This document shows, piece by piece, positions 52,665-60,579 of a stretch of 64,000 nucleotides of DNA. The stretch covers positions 372,001 through 436,000 of the forward strand of contig CAWDJJ010000002.1 in assembly GCA_963802635.1 (NCBI GenBank), written 5' to 3'. The stretch comes from CAVTLG01 sp963802635 (GTDB lineage: Bacteria > Chloroflexota > Ktedonobacteria > Ktedonobacterales > Ktedonobacteraceae). The notes beneath the pieces were generated by a model. That model did no database searches, had not been told where the DNA came from, and saw only the letters and a list, made by a program, of their open reading frames with translations. Every line of letters starts with the position of its first letter. Position 1 is the stretch's first letter. A program made the translations under genes and the position numbers.

Positions 52665-55600
52665 ATGAGCACGGAACATGTTATGAATGAAGTTACACTA
52701 TCTGATGAGAAGAAAAAACTTTTACGGCTCTTGCTGGAGGAAAAAGGAGTGCACGTTGCCGGGCGGCAGACGATTCAGCCGCGCAAGCAGACGGGAGATC
52801 CACCCCTGTCCTTCGCACAGCAGCGACTCTGGTTTCTCGACCAGTTACAACCAGACAGTCCATTCTACAATATTCCTATGCCGTTGCATCTGCGAGGACC
52901 GCTCAAGCTAGATGTGCTAGAAGCCAGTCTCAATGAGATTGTGCGTCGTCACGAGGCCCTGCGCACAACCTTTCACATGGTCGCCGAGCAACCAGTGCAG
53001 GTGATTACGCCCACCCTGCAACTGCCGCTACCAGTCGTGGATCTGCGCACCTGGCCTGCCGCCGAACGTATGGAAGAAGCTTTACGGCGAGCAAACCAGG
53101 ACGCCCTGACTCCCTTCGATCTACAAACGGGACCCCTACTGCGCGCAAGCGTGCTACAGATGGGGGATGAGGAGCATGTGTTACTGCTTACCTTACATCA
53201 TGTTGTCGCTGATGGCTGGTCCCTGGGCATTTTCAACCGCGAGTTGATGCAATTGTATTCGGCCTTTGCTCGCGGTCAGCAGTCGCCGCTGCCTGCATTA
53301 ACACTCCAATACGCCGATTTTGCCGTCTGGCAGCGAGAGTGGCTGCAAGGCAGCCGGTTCGCCGAGATACGTCAGTACTGGAAGGAGCGTCTGAGCGGTG
53401 CACCGATGCTCGAACTACCCACCGATCATCCCCGGCCCACGATTAAAAGTTTCCAGGGTGCGGTTCATCTGTTCCAATTTTCCAGGAAGTTGACGGATAG
53501 ATTGAACTCTTTCAATCGACGGGAAGGGGTGACGATGTTTATGACTCTGCTGACTGCCTTTCTGATCCTGTTGCGGCGCTACTGTCGGCAGGAAGATCTG
53601 GTGGTAGGTACGCCCATCGCCAACCGCACCCGTGTCGAGCTGGAGCCGCTGATCGGGGTGTTTATCAATATGCTGGCGCTACGGACCCAGGTATCGGGTC
53701 AGGCCAGTGTACGCGAGGTGGTGCAGCAGGTGCGCGAGATGGCTCTGGGAGCCTATGCTCGCCAGGATATGCCCTTTGAGCAACTGGTGGAGATGGTGCA
53801 GCCCGAGCGAGCCTTGAGCCAGGAACCGCTGTTTCAGGTCATGTTCGTGCTCCAGAACGCTCCGGGTTCAACTGAATTGAAATTTGATGATGTAACACTT
53901 CAGCCTCTGGAAATCGAGAGCCGGACGGCGAAGTTTGATCTGACCCTGACTTTTGAAGAGGATGAGCAGGAGTTGGGTGGGTTCCTGGAGTACAACGTGG
54001 ATCTGTTCGAGGCTGCCACGATCCAACGCATGGCTCGCCACTTACAGATTGTGCTGGAGAGCATGATCGCCACTCCCGAACTGCCCGTCGCGCGGCTCCC
54101 TTTGCTCACACTGACTGAACAGCAGCAATGGATCGAGAGCAACGCTACCACCGTCGCCTATTCCCAGCCACATCTGTTGCACCAGTTGTTTGAAGCCCAG
54201 GTTGTGCGCTCTCCGCAGGCGCTGGCCCTGCTCAGCGATGGGGAGAGCCTGAGCTATCAGCAGCTCAACACCCGTGCCAACCAACTTGCCCACCACCTGC
54301 GCAGCCTGGGAGTCGGACCCGAGGTAGCCGTGGGCGTCTGCCTGCCCGCTGGGGCTGAGGCCGCTGTCGCGCTGCTCGCCATTCTCAAAGCCGGTGGGGT
54401 GTATGTGCCCCTGGACCCGTTCTGGCCCTCCTCTCGCCGCACCCAGGTGCTAGCCCAGAGCCACCTGTGCGTCCTGCTCACTCACCAACCCCTGCTGGAG
54501 CTATGGGAGGGCCTGGCAGCGTTCCAGACGCTCCTGCTGTGCCTGGAACACCTACAAGCCGCGCTGGCTGACTTGCCCACCAGCAACCCTGCGGTGGCTC
54601 TGAACCCGGATCACCTGGCCTATAGCCTCTACACCTCCGGGTCCACCGGTCAGCCCAAAGGCGTGCTAGTCTCACACCGCGCCATCTGCAATCGTGTGCT
54701 CTGGTCCCAGCAGCACATCCCGCTGACGGCGGCTGATCGGCTGCTGCAACTGGCCTCCTGGAGCTTTGACATCGCTTTGTGGGAGCTGTTTGGTCCCTGG
54801 CTGGTAGGTGCCCTGGTCATCGTGCCACGACCGGGCACCGCTGCCGATCCTCGCGCCCTGCTCAGCCTGATCCTGCAACGGCAGGTCACGGTGGTGCATC
54901 TGGTCCCTTCACTCCTGCTGGTGCTGCTGGAGGAACGCGAAATCAGCGCTTGCCGTAGCCTGCGTTCCCTGCTCTGTGGCGGCGAAGCTCTGGCTGCCGA
55001 GACACTTGTGCGCTTGCAAGACAGCTTGCCCATTGCAGTGCAGCACTTCTATGGACCCACCGAGGCGGCCATCAGCAGTACCTGCTGGAGCGTCGAACCA
55101 GGGCAGCACATCACCCTGGTCTGTCTGGGGCATCCCATCGCCAATACACAGGTCTACCTGCTGGATCAAGCACTGGAGCCGGTACCCATCGGGGCTGTGG
55201 GAGAACTCTACCTGGGGGGGATCTGCCTGGCGCGCGGATACCAGGAACGAGCCGATCTGACGGCTGAGCGCTTTGTGCCTCATCCCTGGAGCCAGCAGGT
55301 CGGGGAGCGCCTGTATCGCACCGGGGACCTGGCGCGTTACCTGGCTGATGGTTCGTTGATCTTTGTGGGACGCGAGGATCAGCAGATCAAGCTGCGAGGG
55401 CATCGCATCGAACTGGGAGAAATCGAGGCGGCGCTCGTGCAGCATCCAGCAGTGCGTGAGGCTGTCGTCGTGGCACTGCCGGATGCCGCAGGTCAGCAAC
55501 GCTTAGTAGGCTATGTCGTCGCACAACAGACGCCCGAGCCTACCAGCGGGGAGTTGCGTCATCACTTGCAGGCCCATCTGCCAGACTACATGCTCCCGGC

Positions 55601-56072
55601 AGTCTTTGTCCTGCTGGAGCACCTGCCACTCTCGGCGAATGGCAAACTGGACCGCCGCGCCCTCCCAGCTCCCGACGCGGCCACACTCGCGCCGTCAAAT
55701 CCCTATGTGGCTGCCCGCACGCCTGTTGAGGAGAAACTTGCCGCCATCTGGGCCCAGGTGTTGCACGCAGAGCGCATAGGCATTCACGACAATTTCTTTG
55801 AGGCTGGCGGTCACTCTTTGCTCGCAACGCAGGTCATGTCTCGTATTCGAGAAACATTCCAGGTCGAGTTACCGCTACGTACCCTTTTCGAGACACCAAC
55901 GGTAGCAGGTCTGGCGGGGCATCTCGAAGTAGCGCTTCAAGCCGAGCAAGCAGCCCAGCTAGATCAGGCCGAACTTGTAGAGCACTTACAGCAGCAAATT
56001 GACGAGATGTCTGAGTATGAAATCCTTGAGTTGCTCCAGGAAAAGCGGAAACAGGAGAATAATGCTTTATGA
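52665..56072 (+). CDS. Nonribosomal peptide synthetase, module 1 (C-A-T)
   Basis: 1,135 residues from ATG 52665 behind AAGGAG. Condensation domain ~45-470 with HHVVADG at 178-184; adenylation domain ~505-1000 with A3 YTSGSTGQPKG (656-666), A5 FYGPTE and A10 NGKLDRR (Lys994); carrier domain with phosphopantetheine Ser1051 in DNFFEAGGHSLLATQ; then a short charged docking-like tail (LLQEKRKQENNAL). Inferred specificity residues: D702 I703 W706 H745 L770 G772 F795 I803 S804 K994. There is no epimerase or loading domain, so the first C domain may accept an acyl starter or act downstream of another enzyme. The stop overlaps the next NRPS start (ATGA). Base composition looks more GC-rich than the surroundings. 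Confidence 0.95.
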   Translation: MSTEHVMNEVTLSDEKKKLLRLLLEEKGVHVAGRQTIQPRKQTGDPPLSFAQQRLWFLDQLQPDSPFYNIPMPLHLRGPLKLDVLEASLNEIVRRHEALRTTFHMVAEQPVQVITPTLQLPLPVVDLRTWPAAERMEEALRRANQDALTPFDLQTGPLLRASVLQMGDEEHVLLLTLHHVVADGWSLGIFNRELMQLYSAFARGQQSPLPALTLQYADFAVWQREWLQGSRFAEIRQYWKERLSGAPMLELPTDHPRPTIKSFQGAVHLFQFSRKLTDRLNSFNRREGVTMFMTLLTAFLILLRRYCRQEDLVVGTPIANRTRVELEPLIGVFINMLALRTQVSGQASVREVVQQVREMALGAYARQDMPFEQLVEMVQPERALSQEPLFQVMFVLQNAPGSTELKFDDVTLQPLEIESRTAKFDLTLTFEEDEQELGGFLEYNVDLFEAATIQRMARHLQIVLESMIATPELPVARLPLLTLTEQQQWIESNATTVAYSQPHLLHQLFEAQVVRSPQALALLSDGESLSYQQLNTRANQLAHHLRSLGVGPEVAVGVCLPAGAEAAVALLAILKAGGVYVPLDPFWPSSRRTQVLAQSHLCVLLTHQPLLELWEGLAAFQTLLLCLEHLQAALADLPTSNPAVALNPDHLAYSLYTSGSTGQPKGVLVSHRAICNRVLWSQQHIPLTAADRLLQLASWSFDIALWELFGPWLVGALVIVPRPGTAADPRALLSLILQRQVTVVHLVPSLLLVLLEEREISACRSLRSLLCGGEALAAETLVRLQDSLPIAVQHFYGPTEAAISSTCWSVEPGQHITLVCLGHPIANTQVYLLDQALEPVPIGAVGELYLGGICLARGYQERADLTAERFVPHPWSQQVGERLYRTGDLARYLADGSLIFVGREDQQIKLRGHRIELGEIEAALVQHPAVREAVVVALPDAAGQQRLVGYVVAQQTPEPTSGELRHHLQAHLPDYMLPAVFVLLEHLPLSANGKLDRRALPAPDAATLAPSNPYVAARTPVEEKLAAIWAQVLHAERIGIHDNFFEAGGHSLLATQVMSRIRETFQVELPLRTLFETPTVAGLAGHLEVALQAEQAAQLDQAELVEHLQQQIDEMSEYEILELLQEKRKQENNAL

Positions 56073-59000
56073 CTATGCATAATGTTATGGTCTCTAAAGA
56101 AAAGAAAGAACTTCTGCGACTCCTTCTGGAAGAAAAAAAAGCACAGGTTGCCGGGCGGCAGACGATTCAGCCGCGCAAGCAGGCGGGAGATCTGCCCTTG
56201 TCCTTCGCGCAGCAGCGACTCTGGTTTCTCGACCAGTTGCGGCCTGATAACTCTTTCTACAATATTCCGGCAGGACTACATTTGCAGGGGCCACTCAAGC
56301 TAGAAGTGCTGGAAGCCAGCCTCAATGAGATTGTGCGTCGTCACGAGGCTTTGCGCACAACCTTTCACGTGGTCGCAGGGCAACCTGTGCAGGTAATTGC
56401 GCCCACCCTGCACCTGCCGCTACCAGTCGTGGATCTGCGCACCTGGCCCCCTGCTGAGCGTATGGAAGAAGCTTTACGGCGAGCAAACCAGGATGCCCTG
56501 ACTCCCTTCGATCTACAAACGGGACCCCTGCTGCGCGCAAGCGTGCTGCAAATGGGAGGTGAGGAGCATGTGTTGCTGCTCACCTTGCATCACATTGTCG
56601 CTGATGGCTGGTCCCTGGGCATTTTCAACCACGAGTTGATGCAATTGTATTCGGCCTTTGCTCGCGGTCAGCAGTCGCCGCTGCCTGCATTAACACTCCA
56701 ATACGCCGATTTTGCTGTCTGGCAGCGAGAGTGGCTGCAAGGCAGCCGGTTTGCTGGGATACGCAAGTACTGGAAGGAGCGTCTGAGCGATGCACCGATG
56801 CTCCAACTGCCCACCGATCATCCCCGACCCGCCATACAAACATTTCGTGGGGAGAGACACTCTTTTGTGTATCCGCAAGCGTTGGTAGAGAGGTTAAAAG
56901 AGTTCAATCGGCGGGAAGGGGTGACGATGTTTATGACTCTGCTGACCGCCTTCCTGATCCTGTTGCGGCGCTACTGTCGGCAGGAAGATCTGGTGGTAGG
57001 TACGCCCATCGCCAACCGCACCCGTGCCGAGCTGGAGCCACTGATCGGGGTGTTTATCAATATGCTGGCGCTACGAACCCAGATTTCGGGCCAGGCCAGT
57101 GTACGCGAAGTGGTGCAGCAAGTGCGCGAGATGGCTCTGGGAGCCTATGCTCGCCAGGATATGCCCTTTGAGCAACTGGTGGAGATGGTGCAGCCTGAGC
57201 GAGCCTTGAGCCAGGAACCGCTGTTTCAGGTCATGTTCGTGCTCCAGAACGCTCCGGGTTCCGATGCTCCCAGATCAATGGATGAGCTAGTAGTTCATCC
57301 ACTGAGAATTCAAAGCCAAACAGCAAAGTTTGATCTGACCCTGACTTTTGGGGAGAGAGAGCAGGAGCTGGATGGGTTCCTGGAGTACAACGTGGATCTG
57401 TTCGAGGCTGCCACGATCCAACGCATGGCTCGCCACTTACAGATTGTGTTGGAGAGCATAGTCGCCACTCCCGAACTGCCCGTCGCACGGCTCCCTTTGC
57501 TCACACTGGCTGAACAGCAGCAATGGATCGAGAGCAACGCTACCACCGTCGCCTATTCCCAGCCACATCTGTTGCACCAGTTGTTTGAAGCTCAGGTTGT
57601 GCGCTCTCCGCAGGCACTGGCCCTGCTCAGCGATGGGGAGAGCCTGAGCTATCAGCAGCTCAACACCCGTGCCAACCAACTTGCCCATCATCTGCTCAGC
57701 CTGGGAGTTGGACCTGAGATCGCTGTGGGCGTCTGCCTGCCCGCTGGGGCTGAGGCCGCTGTCGCGCTGCTCGCCATTCTCAAGGCCGGTGGGGTGTATG
57801 TACCCCTGGACCCGTCCTGGCCCTCCTCTCGCCACGCTCAAGTGCTGGCCCAGAGCCACCTGCGCGTCCTGCTCACTCACCAACCCCTGCTGGAGCTATG
57901 GGAGGGCCTGGCAGCACCCCAGACGCACCTGCTGTGCCTGGAACACCTGCAGGTCGTGCTGGCGGACCTGCCCACCAGCAATCCTGCGGTGGCCCTGAGT
58001 CCAGATCACCTGGCCTATAGCCTCTACACCTCCGGGTCCACCGGTCAGCCCAAAGGCGTGCTGGTCTCGCACCGTGCCATCTGCAACCGCGTGCTCTGGT
58101 CCCAGCAGCACATTCCGCTGACGGCGGCTGATCGGCTGCTGCAACTGGCCTCCTGGAGCTTTGACATCGCTTTGTGGGAGCTGTTTGGTCCCTGGCTGGT
58201 AGGTGCCCTGGTCATCGTGCCACAACCAGGCACCGCTGCCGATCCTCGCGCCCTGCTCAGCCTGATCCTGCAACGGCAGGTCACGGTGGTGCATCTGGTC
58301 CCTTCACTCCTACTGATGCTGCTGGAGGAACGCGAAATCAGCGCTTGCCGCAATCTGCGTTCCCTGCTCTGTGGTGGCGAAGCTCTGGCTGCCGAGACAC
58401 TTGTGCGCTTGCAAGCCAGCTTGCCCATTGCGGTGCAGCACTTCTATGGACCCACCGAGGCGGCCATCAGCAGTACCTGCTGGAGCGTCGAACCAGGGCA
58501 GCACATCACCCTGGTCTGCCTGGGGCATCCCATCGCTAACACGCAGGTCTATCTGCTGGATCAGGCACTGGAGCCGGTTCCCATCGGGGCCGTGGGAGAA
58601 CTCTACCTGGGGGGGATCTGCCTGGCGCGCGGATACCAGGGACGAGCCGATCTGACGGCTGAGCGCTTTGTGCCCCATCCCTGGAGTCAGCAGCTCGGGG
58701 AGCGTTTGTATCGCACCGGGGACCTGGCACGTTACCTGGCTGATGGCTCGTTGGTCTTTGTGGGACGCGAGGATCAGCAGATCAAGCTGCGAGGCCATCG
58801 CATCGAACTGGGAGAAATCGAGGCGGCGCTCGTGCTGCATCCGGCAGTGCGTGAGGCTGTCGTCGTGGCACTGCCGGATACCGCAGGTCAGCCACGTTTA
58901 GTGGGCTATGTCGTCGCACAACAGACGCCCGAGCCTACCAGCGGGGAGTTACGTCATCACTTGCAGGCCCATCTGCCAGACTACATGCTCCCAGCCGTCT

Positions 59001-60175
59001 TTGTCCTGCTGGAGCACCTGCCACTCTCGGCGAATGGTAAACTGGACCGTCGCGCCCTCCCAGCTCCCGACGCAGTTAGTTTCGCACGCGAGGAAACGCA
59101 GGTTTCCCCTCGTGATGCCCTCGAATGGCAACTTCTGCAAATCTTTGAGGAAGTGTTAGGCATTCACCCTATCAGTGTCACAGACAATTTTTTCACTCTT
59201 GGAGGACATTCGCTCTCAGCCGTGCAACTGATGGCTCGCGTTGAAAAACTGCTTGGGCAACATCTTCCACTATCAACACTTTTCCAGGGGGCAACAGTTG
59301 AGTACCTGGCTAGCATCCTGCGGCAACAAGCCATTACTCACCAGGAGTCACCCTTAGTACAGATACAGCCACAAGGTTCGAAGCCACCTCTCTTCTGCGT
59401 TCATCCTATAGGAGGAGAGGTGTTTTGTTACATCGACCTTGCTCGGCTTCTCGGTACAGATCAACCATGTATCGGACTACAAGCGGTTGATCTGGAAGAT
59501 ACGCAAGCAGCGTCTACTGGGCTTGAGGATATAGCGGCAAGTTACGTAAAAGCTCTGCGCGCAGTCCAACCACGGGGACCATATCTGCTGAGTGGCTGGT
59601 CCTTTGGTGGTCTAGTGGCCTTTGAAATGGCCCGGCAACTATGGAAGCAAGGAGATCGGGTAGCCCTGCTGGCCCTACTCGATCCTCCCATGCCGGGAAT
59701 TGCCAATCAAGCAATAGAAATAGATGATGTACAGGCTGTAAATTTGTTTATCAGAGATTTACAAGGACGTTTTGGCGGAACAATTCCTACTCGGAATCAG
59801 GATGAGCTGCAAGCACTAAATTGGGATGAGCTTTTGTACTACGTCCTGGATATAGCGAGGAGTATAAAGCTTGTTCCCTCAGATGCAGGGCTACCACAAG
59901 TGCGTCGGCTTTTGCACATCTTCAAAAGAAATACAAAAGCGATGCTTAAGTACACGCCACAGGCGTATACAGGGAATATACAGCTCTTTCGCACGAACGA
60001 AGGGGGCGTTTATGACCGTCAAGATCCGGCAGCAGGCTGGCGTAATCTGGCGGAACATATAGAAATCCACCTGCTCCCGGGCAACCATTACACTTTTTTA
60101 AAGGAACCTTTTGTGCAAAGCCTGACTGAACAGTTAAAGATCTGCCTAGATGAAGCTCTGGCAGACGAAGCCTGA
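56069..60175 (+). CDS. Nonribosomal peptide synthetase, module 2 with thioesterase (C-A-T-TE)
   Basis: 1,368 residues; ATG 56069 overlaps the stop of module 1. Condensation domain with HHIVADG (174-180), adenylation domain with the same specificity residues as module 1 (offset about -3), carrier Ser1048 in DNFFTLGGHSLSAVQ, and a C-terminal thioesterase with FCVHPIGGEV, nucleophile Ser1178 in SGWSFGGLVAFEMA, Asp in ALLDPPMP and His in LPGNHYTFLKEP. The C-A parts of modules 1 and 2 are nearly identical over long stretches, with two variable patches (~residues 250-275 and ~400-420 of the C domain). The carrier domains are unrelated in detail. The thioesterase releases the finished product. The stop TGA merges into the 58-bp repeat. 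Confidence 0.95.
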   Translation: MTMHNVMVSKEKKELLRLLLEEKKAQVAGRQTIQPRKQAGDLPLSFAQQRLWFLDQLRPDNSFYNIPAGLHLQGPLKLEVLEASLNEIVRRHEALRTTFHVVAGQPVQVIAPTLHLPLPVVDLRTWPPAERMEEALRRANQDALTPFDLQTGPLLRASVLQMGGEEHVLLLTLHHIVADGWSLGIFNHELMQLYSAFARGQQSPLPALTLQYADFAVWQREWLQGSRFAGIRKYWKERLSDAPMLQLPTDHPRPAIQTFRGERHSFVYPQALVERLKEFNRREGVTMFMTLLTAFLILLRRYCRQEDLVVGTPIANRTRAELEPLIGVFINMLALRTQISGQASVREVVQQVREMALGAYARQDMPFEQLVEMVQPERALSQEPLFQVMFVLQNAPGSDAPRSMDELVVHPLRIQSQTAKFDLTLTFGEREQELDGFLEYNVDLFEAATIQRMARHLQIVLESIVATPELPVARLPLLTLAEQQQWIESNATTVAYSQPHLLHQLFEAQVVRSPQALALLSDGESLSYQQLNTRANQLAHHLLSLGVGPEIAVGVCLPAGAEAAVALLAILKAGGVYVPLDPSWPSSRHAQVLAQSHLRVLLTHQPLLELWEGLAAPQTHLLCLEHLQVVLADLPTSNPAVALSPDHLAYSLYTSGSTGQPKGVLVSHRAICNRVLWSQQHIPLTAADRLLQLASWSFDIALWELFGPWLVGALVIVPQPGTAADPRALLSLILQRQVTVVHLVPSLLLMLLEEREISACRNLRSLLCGGEALAAETLVRLQASLPIAVQHFYGPTEAAISSTCWSVEPGQHITLVCLGHPIANTQVYLLDQALEPVPIGAVGELYLGGICLARGYQGRADLTAERFVPHPWSQQLGERLYRTGDLARYLADGSLVFVGREDQQIKLRGHRIELGEIEAALVLHPAVREAVVVALPDTAGQPRLVGYVVAQQTPEPTSGELRHHLQAHLPDYMLPAVFVLLEHLPLSANGKLDRRALPAPDAVSFAREETQVSPRDALEWQLLQIFEEVLGIHPISVTDNFFTLGGHSLSAVQLMARVEKLLGQHLPLSTLFQGATVEYLASILRQQAITHQESPLVQIQPQGSKPPLFCVHPIGGEVFCYIDLARLLGTDQPCIGLQAVDLEDTQAASTGLEDIAASYVKALRAVQPRGPYLLSGWSFGGLVAFEMARQLWKQGDRVALLALLDPPMPGIANQAIEIDDVQAVNLFIRDLQGRFGGTIPTRNQDELQALNWDELLYYVLDIARSIKLVPSDAGLPQVRRLLHIFKRNTKAMLKYTPQAYTGNIQLFRTNEGGVYDRQDPAAGWRNLAEHIEIHLLPGNHYTFLKEPFVQSLTEQLKICLDEALADEA

Positions 60176-60231
60176 TAGTGTTTGGTTTCAGTTCACGACT
60201 GACGAAACGCGTGCGCGTTCCAAACACTCTC
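60174..60231. repeat. 58-bp palindromic-ended repeat, copy B
   Basis: Same length and design as 33939-33996: GATAGTGTTTGG at the left end, CCAAACACTCTC at the right (11 of 12 paired). It starts on the second base of the NRPS stop codon (TGA at 60173-60175), so the insertion point coincides with the end of the gene. Confidence 0.75.
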
Positions 60232-60246
60232 TAAGAGGAGGTTACG

Positions 60247-60456
60247 ATGAGTCAACAAGACCAGGAAGATCAAACAATCTATAGAGTAGTTATCAACCAT
60301 GAAGAACAATATTCGATCTGGCCTGCATATCGAGAAAATGCACTTGGCTGGAGAGACGCTGGTACGAGTGGTACCAGAGCAGAATGCCTGGCATATATCA
60401 AAGAGGTATGGACGGATCTCAGACCGCTGAGTATACGCAACTGGCACACAGCATAG
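60247..60456 (+). CDS. MbtH-family protein
   Basis: 69 residues behind GAGGAGG. It has the conserved MbtH pattern NHEEQYSIWPAYRENALGWRDAG and the C-terminal AECLAYIKEVWTDLRPLSIRNW, including the invariant Trp residues. MbtH proteins bind NRPS adenylation domains and promote their folding or activity. It is placed 72 bases after the NRPS thioesterase gene and is the natural partner of both A domains. It completes the biosynthetic cluster. Confidence 0.93.
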   Translation: MSQQDQEDQTIYRVVINHEEQYSIWPAYRENALGWRDAGTSGTRAECLAYIKEVWTDLRPLSIRNWHTA

Positions 60457-60579
60457 GAAAATATGTAAAGAAGAACTAATGGCTCTCCATCCTTCTCCCA
60501 TAAGGATGGAGACCCAGCTCATAACTGATTGGGCAAGTCTCATGGTTGAAGGAAGAATGCTTCGTCTTTTAAGCCAGGC

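Noticed and set aside
52687..60227. Many long open frames on both strands inside the NRPS genes (for example minus 54909-55499 and 58310-58840)
   Set aside because: They mirror the codon pattern of the two real synthetase genes, occur at matching places in both repeated modules, and have no starts with ribosome binding sites.
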